64,000 nt of DNA from an uncultured Oleispira sp. (GTDB taxonomy: Bacteria > Pseudomonadota > Gammaproteobacteria > Pseudomonadales > Oceanobacteraceae): positions 33,516-97,515 of the forward strand of contig CAJVZR010000004.1 of the NCBI GenBank assembly GCA_913019965.1, given 5' to 3'. The stretch's first letter is position 1. The number at the start of each line of letters is the position of its first letter. Below, piece by piece: positions 9,887-17,866 of the stretch. The position numbers and the translations under genes are program-made. The notes under the pieces are model-generated. The model was not told the DNA's origin. It searched no databases and saw nothing but the letters and a program-made list of their open reading frames with translations.

Positions 9887-9942
9887 GCGCCTAGACCGAT
9901 ATTCGTAAGCCTTGTAAACTGCTGATATCATTGTCTAGGCGC
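9887..9942 (+). repeat. Inverted repeat covering the recJ translation start region
   Basis: Perfect 10-base arms GCGCCTAGAC (9887-9896) and GTCTAGGCGC (9933-9942) flank a 36-base loop. Inside the loop a second pair, GATAT (9898-9902) and ATATC (9925-9929), can extend the stem. The right arm holds AGGCG, the only candidate ribosome-binding site for the recJ ATG at 9948. The folded RNA would therefore hide it. No T-run follows, so this is not a standard terminator. Confidence 0.6.
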
Positions 9943-9947
9943 GTATT

Positions 9948-11735
9948 ATGTCCGTTAAGATTGAACGCCAAGTTCACGCAAGTACTTCAGAATCCACTGC
10001 TCTTTTAGGCAATATTCACCCTATTTTATCCTCTGTATATCAAGCACGTGGTATTCAATCTGCGGATGAACTGCAGCACGAGTTAAAAGGTTTATTACCT
10101 TTTCATCAATTGCATGATATTGAAAAAGCCGCGAATCTTATTGCCGATGCCATTGAGCGTCAGGAGCGAATTCTTATTGTTGGGGACTTTGATGCGGATG
10201 GAGCGACCAGTACTGCGTTAGCGATCCGCGCCTTACGCCAATTTGGCGCCCATGAAGCCTGCTATCTCGTTCCCAACCGTTTTGAATATGGCTACGGTCT
10301 TACACCGGAAATTGTTGAGGTGGCGCGCCACATGCAACCTCAGCTATTGATTACGGTTGATAATGGAATTTCATCCATTGCTGGGGTGAAAGCTGCAAAA
10401 GAGTACGGCATCAAGGTCGTCGTGACTGATCACCACTTAGCGGCGGATGAGTTGCCGGATGCCGATGCGATCGTCAATCCGAATCAACCCGCATGCCAGT
10501 TTGAATCAAAAGCCGCGTGTGGCTGTGCAGTGATTTTTTATGCCATGACGGCAGTGCGCATCGAATTAAGAAAACGCAATTGGTTTAGCAATCGTACAGA
10601 GCCCAATATGGCTCAGTTTCTTGACCTGCTCGCACTTGCTTCCGTTGCAGATGTTGTTCCTTTAGATAAAAACAACCGCATCTTAGTCGACCAAGGGCTA
10701 AAGCGAATCCGAGCAGGAAAATCCATTGCCGGCATTCGTGCGTTATTAAAAATTGGCGGCAAGCAAGCTAATAGCTTAGTAGCCAGTGATTTAGGCTTTG
10801 CCATTGGACCGCGCTTAAATGCGGCGGGCCGTTTAGATGATATGTCTACGGGAATTGAGTGCTTACTAACCGATAATGATGCCCTAGCGGATCAATATGC
10901 TGAAGAGCTAAACTCTCTCAACGAAGAACGTAAAAATATCGAACGCGAAATGCAGCAGCAAGCAATGAGCTGGTTGCAATCCCAAGGTAAGGTATTGACC
11001 GAGCTTGAAGGAGAGGCGAACCAATTACCCTGGGGGTTATGTATACACGATGCGGATTGGCATCAGGGGGTTATCGGCATTCTGGCATCCCGAATAAAAG
11101 ATAAAGTGCATAGACCGGTTATTGCTTTTGCTAATGCCGAGCTGGCTAAAGACGTCAGTGAAAACGATGCGAGAGAGCTGCAAGAGATAAAAGGCTCCGC
11201 CCGTTCGATTCCTGGATTGCATATTCGAGATGCGTTGGATTTGATTGCCAAACGTCGGCCGGATATTTTGACCAAGTTTGGCGGTCATGCCATGGCGGCA
11301 GGGTTGAGTATCAAGCTGAAACACTATGAAGAATTTCAGTTGTTATTTGATCAAGTCTGCCATGAACTATTAACCCCTGAACAGTTGGATCAGGTAATTC
11401 TTAGTGATGGTGAGTTGAGCGCGCAAGATTTTAATTTGAATCTCGCGGCTTTGCTGAAATACGCAGGACCCTGGGGGCAGCAATTTCCAGAACCTATTTT
11501 TGATGGCTGCTTTAATATCATTAATCAGCGTATCGTCGGTTCGAATCACCTCAAATTAAACTTAGGGATTATTGGCACTCAGCAGTGTATTGATGCGATC
11601 GCGTTTAATATAGATTTAGACGATTGGACCGATGAATCTTGTCAGCAAATACGCTGTGCTTATCAGCTTGATATTAATGAATTTCGGGGTAATCAAAGTG
11701 TCCAATTACTGGTTCGTCACATCGAAAAACGTTAG
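9948..11735 (+). CDS. recJ: Single-stranded-DNA-specific exonuclease RecJ
   Basis: RecJ is a 5'-3' exonuclease on single-stranded DNA, used in recombination, mismatch repair and base-excision repair. The 595-aa protein has all DHH-phosphoesterase motifs in order: GDFDADGATST with metal-binding D80, D82 and D84, VDNG at 138-141, and VVTDHHLA with D161-H162-H163. The DHHA1 domain carries the GSARS and FGGHAMAAGL motifs, and an OB-fold C-terminus follows. The length is in the family's usual range. It is preceded by the TIGR03545 gene and followed 37 bases later by an isoprenylcysteine-methyltransferase-like gene. The ribosome-binding site appears to be sequestered in an inverted repeat (9887-9942), which suggests low or conditional translation. 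Confidence 0.97.
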   Translation: MSVKIERQVHASTSESTALLGNIHPILSSVYQARGIQSADELQHELKGLLPFHQLHDIEKAANLIADAIERQERILIVGDFDADGATSTALAIRALRQFGAHEACYLVPNRFEYGYGLTPEIVEVARHMQPQLLITVDNGISSIAGVKAAKEYGIKVVVTDHHLAADELPDADAIVNPNQPACQFESKAACGCAVIFYAMTAVRIELRKRNWFSNRTEPNMAQFLDLLALASVADVVPLDKNNRILVDQGLKRIRAGKSIAGIRALLKIGGKQANSLVASDLGFAIGPRLNAAGRLDDMSTGIECLLTDNDALADQYAEELNSLNEERKNIEREMQQQAMSWLQSQGKVLTELEGEANQLPWGLCIHDADWHQGVIGILASRIKDKVHRPVIAFANAELAKDVSENDARELQEIKGSARSIPGLHIRDALDLIAKRRPDILTKFGGHAMAAGLSIKLKHYEEFQLLFDQVCHELLTPEQLDQVILSDGELSAQDFNLNLAALLKYAGPWGQQFPEPIFDGCFNIINQRIVGSNHLKLNLGIIGTQQCIDAIAFNIDLDDWTDESCQQIRCAYQLDINEFRGNQSVQLLVRHIEKR

Positions 11736-11772
11736 CCCTAGTTAAAAAATAAAACAGAGATGAAATAATTAA

Positions 11773-12243
11773 ATGAAATTTTTACAATTAAAATGCCCTC
11801 CGCCGATCGTGATGTTAATCAGTGCCATACTCGCGAGTATTTTCTCGCAGAGAGGGTTGAATTTTATTCAGCAGCAGATCGGTAATGTAGAAAACATTAT
11901 CTGGCCAATCGCATTTTTTATCGTTGGATTTCTAGTGGCGCTTGCAGGGGTTAAAGAGTTTAGTCAACATCAAACGACCGTTAATCCTTTAGATCCGACT
12001 CAATCTTCGACCCTGGTCACCTCAGGTATTTATCAATTAACAAGAAATCCTATGTACCTTGGAATGTTAATTATTTTACTGGGCTGGGGAGACTTGTTAG
12101 ACAATATCCTAGCCTTTAGTGGTGCTTTAATTTTCTTTATTTACATCTCTACTTTTCAAATAGCACCAGAAGAAGAGGTTATGAAGGATAAGTTTGGGGA
12201 TAGCTTTATCGAATACTGCCGACAAGTCCGCCGTTGGATTTGA
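11773..12243 (+). CDS. Isoprenylcysteine/phospholipid methyltransferase-like membrane protein
   Basis: A 156-aa integral membrane protein with about four helices. The motif LVTSGIYQLTRNPMYLG at about residues 79-95 is the conserved substrate/SAM-region signature of the ICMT/PEMT superfamily, and the C-terminus EEEVMKDKFGDSFIEYCRQVRRW matches the usual ending (EE..L...FG..Y..Y...V.RW). Bacterial members have no proven isoprenylcysteine substrate and may methylate lipids or other hydrophobic molecules, so the substrate is unknown. It follows recJ by 37 bases and could be co-transcribed. A strong hairpin at 12296-12327 lies after its stop. Confidence 0.8.
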   Translation: MKFLQLKCPPPIVMLISAILASIFSQRGLNFIQQQIGNVENIIWPIAFFIVGFLVALAGVKEFSQHQTTVNPLDPTQSSTLVTSGIYQLTRNPMYLGMLIILLGWGDLLDNILAFSGALIFFIYISTFQIAPEEEVMKDKFGDSFIEYCRQVRRWI

Positions 12244-12295
12244 TTAGCAAAGTGGATCTTTGACCCTGTGAATGACTTGATAGACTGACAAATGT

Positions 12296-12327
12296 GACAG
12301 CGATCTTCTAATTAGAAGGCTGCTGTC
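12296..12327 (+). terminator. Strong hairpin after the methyltransferase-like gene
   Basis: GACAGC (12296-12301) pairs with GCTGTC (12322-12327), and CTTCT (12305-12309) pairs with AGAAG (12314-12318) around an AATT loop. The three intervening positions give two G-U pairs and one mismatch. The result is a near-continuous 14-base stem. No U-run follows, so termination is a guess; it could be a processing or stability element. It lies in the 241-base gap before pilU. Confidence 0.45.
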
Positions 12328-12484
12328 TTAGAAAAATTAGGTTAAAAGGCCTTTTTTAAGCGATAAGGTGGGTTTATATCGTCTAGTTCTTTTGGCTTAT
12401 TTGTATATTTCTGATTGTTCTTTTTAATCCTTAGAATAAGCAGCCTATGCTATTAATATTCATTAATAACCATTAGGTGATGTC

Positions 12485-13600
12485 GTGACTGATCTAACTC
12501 CTTACCTTAATGCTTTGGCTCGACATGATGGTTCTGACCTTTATTTAACAACGGGTGCCCCTCCTTGCGCCAAGTTTAATGGCAAGATGAAGCTATTAAG
12601 GGATGAGCCATTAAAGCCTAATGAAGTTGCCGATATGGCTAGGCGTTTGATGGATGAAGAGCAGCAAAAATTATTTGATCATAATCTTGAATTAAATATT
12701 GCCTTGTCCCTTGCCGGAGTCGGACGTTTTAGAGTTAATATTTTTCACCAGCGTAATCAGATTTCTATGGTGATACGCAACATTCGCATGGATGTTCCTA
12801 GCTTTGAAAGCTTAAACTTGCCTAATGTCTTGCGCGATGCTGTTACTGCCAAACGTGGCTTATTATTATTTGTCGGTGCGACGGGCTCGGGTAAATCGAC
12901 GTCGTTGGCGGCATTAATTGATCATCGAAATGAAACCAGTATGGGTCATATCGTGACAATTGAAGATCCTGTTGAATTTGTTCACAAGCACAAAAAGTCT
13001 GTGATAAGTCAGCGAGAAGTTGGCGTAGATACCCGTAGTTTTCATGAAGCTTTAAAGAATACATTACGCCAAGCCCCTGATGTAATCTTAATCGGAGAAA
13101 TACGCGATCAAGAAACCATGGAGCATGTGCTTAATTATGCCGAAACCGGGCATCTAGTGATTTCTAGCTTGCATGCGAATAATGCCAATCAAGCCATTGA
13201 CCGCATCGTAAATTTCTTTCCTGACTCTCGTCGCAATCAAGTATTGCAAGATTTATCGAATAACCTTGTATGCATTGCCTCTCAGCGTTTATTGCCGACC
13301 ACTAATGGTGGGCGAATTCCTGCAGTGGAAGTTTTACTTGGGACCCCAAGGTCGAAAGAACTTATTTCCAATGGCAAGATATTAGAGTTAAAAGCGGCAA
13401 TGGAAAAATCAAATACTACAGGGATGCAAACATTTGATCAGGCGTTATTTGAGCTCGTGCGTTCAGGTAAGGTCGATATGGAAGTGGCTATTCACCATGC
13501 GGATTCAGCGAATAATTTGCGATTAAAATTGAAGTTGAATCAAGGTGTTGTTAAAAAAGTAATCAAAAATATTGAGGGGGGGAATTTAAGAGCCCATTAG
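12485..13600 (+). CDS. pilU: PilT/PilU-type twitching motility ATPase
   Basis: This hexameric ATPase supports retraction of type IV pili at the inner membrane. The 371-aa protein begins with the PAS-like PilT/U N-domain (about 1-100) and has Walker A GATGSGKST at 131-139, an Asp box around TIEDPVEF, Walker B VILIGEIRD at about 200-208 and the His box HLVISSLHAN. Several phrases favour PilU over PilT: the early TTGAPP, the NNANQAIDRIVNFFP segment and the C-terminal HADSANNLRLKLKL, as recalled from Pseudomonas PilU. The start is GTG with a TAGGTGA ribosome-binding site at 12474-12480. In relatives pilU sits next to pilT, but no pilT is present here, so the gene has become solitary or relocated. 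A PilT-like paralogue is the alternative. Confidence 0.88.
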   Translation: MTDLTPYLNALARHDGSDLYLTTGAPPCAKFNGKMKLLRDEPLKPNEVADMARRLMDEEQQKLFDHNLELNIALSLAGVGRFRVNIFHQRNQISMVIRNIRMDVPSFESLNLPNVLRDAVTAKRGLLLFVGATGSGKSTSLAALIDHRNETSMGHIVTIEDPVEFVHKHKKSVISQREVGVDTRSFHEALKNTLRQAPDVILIGEIRDQETMEHVLNYAETGHLVISSLHANNANQAIDRIVNFFPDSRRNQVLQDLSNNLVCIASQRLLPTTNGGRIPAVEVLLGTPRSKELISNGKILELKAAMEKSNTTGMQTFDQALFELVRSGKVDMEVAIHHADSANNLRLKLKLNQGVVKKVIKNIEGGNLRAH

Positions 13601-13614
13601 AAGTCTCTATTAAA

Positions 13615-13656
13615 TGGCTCACAATAATCTGTTGTTATAGTGAGCCACCAATTTTT
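13615..13656. terminator. Terminator between pilU and the convergent oxidoreductase
   Basis: TGGCTCAC (13615-13622) pairs with GTGAGCCA (13640-13647). Four further A-T pairs close inward after one A-A mismatch. A T-run (TTTTT, 13652-13656) follows on the plus strand. It sits between two converging stops and probably ends the pilU transcript. Confidence 0.75.
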
Positions 13657-13666
13657 AAATTAACCA

Positions 13667-15343
13667 TTAACTGCTTATAGCAGTGCTTTCTTTCTCAACG
13701 ACAACGGCTTCGTCTTTCTCTGTTGTAGGTTCTTGGTAGGTTTTCAATAACTTAACCACGTCACCGGCCTTACGACCTTGCATGGCACAGGTTGTCATCA
13801 TTCCCGCCATTAATGCACCACCGACACCCGCTGTCATAATATCAGAACCTGTCATGAACAAATTTTTAACCGGTGTAATTGGGTGCAGGAAAGGTTGTTT
13901 GAAACGATCGACATAATGATCTAATGCCAGCATTTCTCCCGCGCTGGTTTTTTGATACCAGTTCGTTGAAAGCGGTGTCGATAGTTCAAAATAATCGAGT
14001 TTATCCCGTAGCTGTGGATGACGTTCGAATAACTTCTCCATTAAGCGCTCAGCGAATTGAGTCTTGAAGGTTTCGTAATCTTCACCGCGTTTCTGCCACT
14101 GACTCGTTTCCCATTGTTTAAACCAGTCCATATTCGCAGGTGTTACCACTTCAACAGTGGATTTTCCTGGATAACGATTTTCCCAGTCAGGATCTTTTGC
14201 CGAAGGGAATGAAATATAGACCAGAGGAAATTCTTCGTTTGGATCCGCTTGATATTTCTTCAGGTTATTATCGTGATCGCCATCGGGGTAGATCCACAGA
14301 TTGGTAGTCGTTAATCCAAGCTCTTCTGATGTCCCTTTAAAACCCGCATAAATACAAAAGTGCGCCGAAGAAGGAGAAACTTTCTTGATCCAGCTATCAA
14401 CCCCGAGGCGAGATTGAACATCACTGGGTAATAATTTTTTAACGGTATTGTAAAATCCGGCATTACTGACGATGTTATCGGCGGTAATTTCAGCGCCACA
14501 AGCCATGCGGACGCCATAGGCTTTATTATTGTTAATTAATACTTCATTCACATCGGCGTAAGTGAAAACTTCACCGCCGTTCTTTTGGATGGTTGGAATA
14601 ATGCTACGGGCTATTTCTGAAGAGCCACCCACGGGGTAAGCGCCACCGGCGAGGTAGTGCTTGGCAATAAGAGCATGCATCAAAAATGCGGCATCGACTG
14701 GTGCTTGGCCATAGTTGCCCCATTGCCCGGTTAGAACTGAAATCAGTGCTTGATTAGAGGTTAAACCTTCTAAAACTTCACGGGTAGTTTGGAAAAACTC
14801 TTTCGGTACTAAAAATGGGCGAACCTTATTGTATAGACCCGATAGCCAGCGAGGCATGCCTTGGCCAGCAAAGAACTTAGGTGTATAGCGGCTGATATCA
14901 CGTATGAGTTGGATGTATTTGTCGATGACGATATCTTCGCCCGGAAAGCGCTCTTTCAACATGGCAGCAAAATTGTCACGGCCTGCGACGAAGCTGTACT
15001 CATCTTCACCTATGATAACTCGATCGTATTCATCTTCCATCGCTGCCCATTGTAAGCGGCCTTCACTGATTACATCGAATACACGGCGTAACGTTGATGG
15101 CTGGTGGACTTCACCGACGTAGTGAACACCGACATCCCACTCATAACCTTCTCGCTCATAAGCATGGGTATAACCGCCGGCGGTATAGTGCTGTTCGAGT
15201 ACGCAGACTTTCTTCCCTAATAATGACAGGAAAGCGGCATTAGCAAGGCCGCCCATACCAGAGCCAATGACGATGGTATCGTAATGTTTATCTGCACGAG
15301 TCGCACGAAAACGTTTGCCGGTTTTTACTTTAACTTTCGCCAT
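13667..15343 (-). CDS. FAD-dependent NAD(P)/retinol-saturase-like oxidoreductase
   Basis: This protein belongs to the phytoene-desaturase/retinol-saturase flavoprotein family, whose members saturate, desaturate or isomerise polyene chains. The FAD-binding Rossmann motif DTIVIGSGMGGLANAAFLSLLG is near the N-terminus, followed by the ADP-binding CVLEQH. The phrase AGGYTHAYEREGYEWDVGVHYVGE is the family's GG doublet region. NLFMTGSDIMTAGVGGALMAGM at the C-terminus is the second FAD-contact motif. The ATG at 15343 is preferred because AAGGA sits 6 bases upstream; an in-frame ATG at 15364 lacks one. It is divergent from a PadR regulator, and two identical operator half-site pairs lie between them, so it is probably the regulator's target. 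The natural substrate is unknown. No carotenoid synthesis genes are nearby. Confidence 0.85.
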   Translation of the reverse strand: MAKVKVKTGKRFRATRADKHYDTIVIGSGMGGLANAAFLSLLGKKVCVLEQHYTAGGYTHAYEREGYEWDVGVHYVGEVHQPSTLRRVFDVISEGRLQWAAMEDEYDRVIIGEDEYSFVAGRDNFAAMLKERFPGEDIVIDKYIQLIRDISRYTPKFFAGQGMPRWLSGLYNKVRPFLVPKEFFQTTREVLEGLTSNQALISVLTGQWGNYGQAPVDAAFLMHALIAKHYLAGGAYPVGGSSEIARSIIPTIQKNGGEVFTYADVNEVLINNNKAYGVRMACGAEITADNIVSNAGFYNTVKKLLPSDVQSRLGVDSWIKKVSPSSAHFCIYAGFKGTSEELGLTTTNLWIYPDGDHDNNLKKYQADPNEEFPLVYISFPSAKDPDWENRYPGKSTVEVVTPANMDWFKQWETSQWQKRGEDYETFKTQFAERLMEKLFERHPQLRDKLDYFELSTPLSTNWYQKTSAGEMLALDHYVDRFKQPFLHPITPVKNLFMTGSDIMTAGVGGALMAGMMTTCAMQGRKAGDVVKLLKTYQEPTTEKDEAVVVEKESTAISS

Positions 15344-15380
15344 GATGCTTCCTTGAGGATTCATTTGGATATCGATTTTT

Positions 15381-15396
15381 ATGCAAGTAGTTGCAT
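15381..15396. promoter_or_regulatory. PadR-type operator 1 (ATGCAA-N4-TTGCAT)
   Basis: ATGCAAGTAGTTGCAT is a 6-base inverted repeat with a 4-base centre, about 38 bases upstream of the oxidoreductase start. PadR proteins bind ATGCA/TGCAT-type dyads, and the same core recurs at 15432-15447. It is the better placed of the two to control the minus-strand oxidoreductase. Confidence 0.75.
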
Positions 15397-15426
15397 ATCT
15401 ATGAGGTTAGAATAACGAACAACAAC

Positions 15427-15452
15427 TGATTATGCAAATACTTGCATAATCA
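15427..15452. promoter_or_regulatory. PadR-type operator 2 with 11-base arms
   Basis: TGATTATGCAA (15427-15437) and TTGCATAATCA (15442-15452) are perfect inverted arms around ATAC. It lies just upstream of a TATACT -10-like hexamer at 15456-15461, which would serve the regulator gene, so bound PadR should repress its own promoter. Its centre is 51 bases from that of operator 1, about five helical turns. Confidence 0.8.
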
Positions 15453-15495
15453 AGGTATACTCATTGTGTCAGTGTGTAGTAAAAGAGGAAGGCTT

Positions 15496-16029
15496 GTGTC
15501 ATTAAAACATGCAATTATGGTATTGCTAGAAACTGAAGCGGGCAGTGGTTACGACTTATTGAAACGTTTTAAGCAACGTTTAGGTTTCTTTTGGCAAGCC
15601 AGTCACCAGCAAATCTACCAGCAGCTTAAAGTGATGCATCAAGCAGGTCTAATTAACTGTCAGCTGGATATCCAACAAGGTAAGCCCGATCGCAAAGTTT
15701 ATGCAATGACCGAAGCGGGTCACGAAGAGCTATTAGCCTGGTTGCATAAAGCGTGTAAGCCGCAAAAGATCAATGACAGCTTATTGGTTAAGCTTTATGG
15801 TGGTCATTTATTGGACAAATCGACCCTTTTAGCAGAGGTTCGGCAGCATAAGTCTCAACACGAAAAAGCTTTGCTGATAATGAGGGATATTGAGCAACAA
15901 TATGCTCAACTGCAAGGTGCAGAACGTGATAATTTAGCCCTGCCATTTCTAACCTTACGCCGTGGGATTCTTGGCGAGCAAGCATGGTTAGCTTGGGCTG
16001 AAGAAGTAGAAATGTTTTTAATGGAATAA
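15496..16029 (+). CDS. PadR-family transcriptional regulator
   Basis: This is a winged-helix repressor of the PadR family, likely a dimer that releases DNA on binding a small aromatic or hydrophobic ligand. The N-terminal domain starts SLKHAIMVLLETEAGSGYDLL, the classical PadR opening, followed by the recognition helix around QIYQQLKVMHQAGL and the wing KPDRKVYAMTEAG. The C-terminal part (about 90-177) is helical with PadR_C-type dimerisation features. I chose the GTG at 15496 because it aligns with the family start and has AGAGGAAGG just upstream. The open frame extends back to a TTG at 15442, but that would place operator 2 inside the coding region. The protein is 177 aa and divergent from its probable target, the FAD oxidoreductase. 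Confidence 0.88.
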   Translation: MSLKHAIMVLLETEAGSGYDLLKRFKQRLGFFWQASHQQIYQQLKVMHQAGLINCQLDIQQGKPDRKVYAMTEAGHEELLAWLHKACKPQKINDSLLVKLYGGHLLDKSTLLAEVRQHKSQHEKALLIMRDIEQQYAQLQGAERDNLALPFLTLRRGILGEQAWLAWAEEVEMFLME

Positions 16030-16058
16030 GAATAGATTAGCGAGCTGTTATTGATATT

Positions 16059-17168
16059 ATGAAGATAGACTCTTCGGAAAGACATTCACAATTTGACCGT
16101 ATGTACCTCGATTCGGCTCAGGGTGAACTGCCAGATAAAACGTATCGCCGTAATATATTGCAGCTTTTAATTGCTCTCACGGCTTTATTCAGCATTTCAT
16201 TTGGTTTGTTTAACTGGCAAGACGCTAAGTTGATGGCGATTTCTGAGTTGTGTTTAGCCCTATATTCTATATTGCTCTATCCTTTCTCTCGCCAGGAAAA
16301 ATTCCAATTTAACGTCTCATTACTTTTTATCATTCCTTTATATTCATTATTTCTGGTCTCCTTAATTGTTTCTAAAGAAGCGGAAACCGCGTTTGTATGG
16401 CTGCTGGTTATTCCTGTTTTATCGCACTTTTTATTAGGTCGATGGGTTGGCTTGTGGTTATCAATTGGCTATTTACTGATGGCGACTGTATTAATTACGG
16501 TGAGAGCGCTGATTTCGGATGAGGTGTTGGATGCATTAGTGATGAGTAATTTGGCCCTCGCAATACTGGCTGTATTAGTGTTTTCTCACGTTTACGAGGC
16601 GAGTCGAGTGCGGGCACATCGGAAGTTATTACGCTTAGCGACAACGGATAGTTTAACGTCTTTGGCGAATAGAACGCGGTTTTTGGACGTATTTGAGCGA
16701 GAGAGAAATCATGCCGCCCGAGATCAGACAGAATTATCGTTATTGCTACTGGATTTAGATCACTTTAAGCAGGTCAATGATCGATTTGGTCATGATGTCG
16801 GGGATGAGGTATTAAAGTATGTGTCCGCGACCATTGCACATAGATTACGTAAAACGGATCTTGCTTGTCGTTTGGGGGGAGAAGAGTTTGGTGTTCTATT
16901 ACCTGGGGCGAATCTTGATCGTGCAATTGCGATTGCTGAGATAATTCGCCGAAATATAGCTGATATTCCCTATACCAAAGGTAATCAGGTCATTCCGCTA
17001 ACGGTGAGTATTGGCGCTGCGGAATATGGTTACGACGGTCGTGATTTAGAGAGCATGTATGCCATTGCCGATGGTCATTTATATAAGGCCAAGGCAGGTG
17101 GGCGAAATCAGGTGCGTAATCGTATCGAAATGAGAAATTGTGAGTTAGACCTAGCCCTAGCTGAGTAG
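16059..17168 (+). CDS. Membrane diguanylate cyclase (GGDEF)
   Basis: The enzyme condenses two GTP molecules into cyclic di-GMP. Residues about 33-185 form six hydrophobic helices, a sensor of MASE type that I cannot name further. A GGDEF domain spans about 200-355. The active-site loop is GGEEF at residues 283-287. The product-inhibition site RxxD is intact (R274 and D277, five residues before GGEEF), so feedback control by c-di-GMP is expected. DLDHFKQVNDRFGHDVGDEVL carries the metal-binding aspartate. The gene starts 30 bases after padR on the same strand and might read through from it. The start ATG has no strong ribosome-binding site. The last residues overlap an 8-base inverted repeat (17148-17155 and 17174-17181). 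Confidence 0.92.
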   Translation: MKIDSSERHSQFDRMYLDSAQGELPDKTYRRNILQLLIALTALFSISFGLFNWQDAKLMAISELCLALYSILLYPFSRQEKFQFNVSLLFIIPLYSLFLVSLIVSKEAETAFVWLLVIPVLSHFLLGRWVGLWLSIGYLLMATVLITVRALISDEVLDALVMSNLALAILAVLVFSHVYEASRVRAHRKLLRLATTDSLTSLANRTRFLDVFERERNHAARDQTELSLLLLDLDHFKQVNDRFGHDVGDEVLKYVSATIAHRLRKTDLACRLGGEEFGVLLPGANLDRAIAIAEIIRRNIADIPYTKGNQVIPLTVSIGAAEYGYDGRDLESMYAIADGHLYKAKAGGRNQVRNRIEMRNCELDLALAE

Positions 17169-17202
17169 CCTACGCTAGGTCAAAACAAACTTATAATCTA
17201 GC

Positions 17203-17739
17203 TTATAACCAGTGCTGAGGGGTGATGTGAAGACTGTGCTGGTCATCGCTCAGCCACAGTTCGGCATCTTGAATGCTGGCGTTTAATACGAGATGTCTTT
17301 GCATTAATTGATTTAAGTTTTCATATTGTTCAGTGCTTATATGAAATACAGAAAGATTCTTGAAGCTTTTGGCCTTACTTTCTACACTTTTCCACCACAT
17401 GTTGGCCGCATTATCCCCATAGCTAAAGATCACCACTTGCTTAGCCTTATGGCAGGCTTTACGTATGCGTTTCTCATCGGGTTGGCCAAGATCAATCCAT
17501 AATTCGATATCATCGATTAAATTCTTTTGCCATAAGTCAGGCTCGCTATCTTCACTGAGGCCCTTGGTGAACTGTAAGCCTTCACGGGCGAATAAAGTAA
17601 ATGCGATGGTTCGTAATATTAAGCGCTGCTCGGTTTCAGAAGGATGCTGAGCCATAGTGAGGTTATGTTGCTGATAATAATCTCTATCCATATCACTAAT
17701 GGTTAGGTCTAGCTTAATTACGGTTGCTTTGATCGCCAT
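17203..17739 (-). CDS. yaeQ: YaeQ family protein
   Basis: A 178-aa member of the YaeQ family, which has a compact fold related to PD-(D/E)XK nucleases. It starts MAIKATVIKLDLTISDMDR and contains HPSETEQRLILRTIAFTLFA and LIDDIELWIDLGQPDEKRI. The ELWIDLGQPDE segment and the later ACHKAKQVVIFSYG hold the acidic and lysine positions that correspond to the nuclease-like core. The C-terminus WLSDDQHSLHITPQHWL is typical. No activity has been firmly established for the family. The gene is monocistronic, downstream of the PiT transporter but separated from it by a terminator at 17830-17855. Confidence 0.92.
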   Translation of the reverse strand: MAIKATVIKLDLTISDMDRDYYQQHNLTMAQHPSETEQRLILRTIAFTLFAREGLQFTKGLSEDSEPDLWQKNLIDDIELWIDLGQPDEKRIRKACHKAKQVVIFSYGDNAANMWWKSVESKAKSFKNLSVFHISTEQYENLNQLMQRHLVLNASIQDAELWLSDDQHSLHITPQHWL

Positions 17740-17829
17740 GTGGGCTATCTAATCTCTTATAAAATAACGGTCTGTGAATAATCAGTTTGCAGATTCTGCG
17801 TTGAAAAGGCAAAAGTATAGAGCAAAAAA

Positions 17830-17855
17830 AACCGGGCTAGAGCCCGGTTCTTTTT
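17830..17855. terminator. Terminator of the phosphate transporter gene
   Basis: AACCGGGCT (17830-17838) pairs with AGCCCGGTT (17841-17849), with T-rich flanks on both strands (AAAAAAA before the left arm, CTTTTT after the right arm). Read on the minus strand it ends the pit transcript 17 bases after its stop. Confidence 0.9.
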
Positions 17856-17866
17856 GTATTCTAAAT

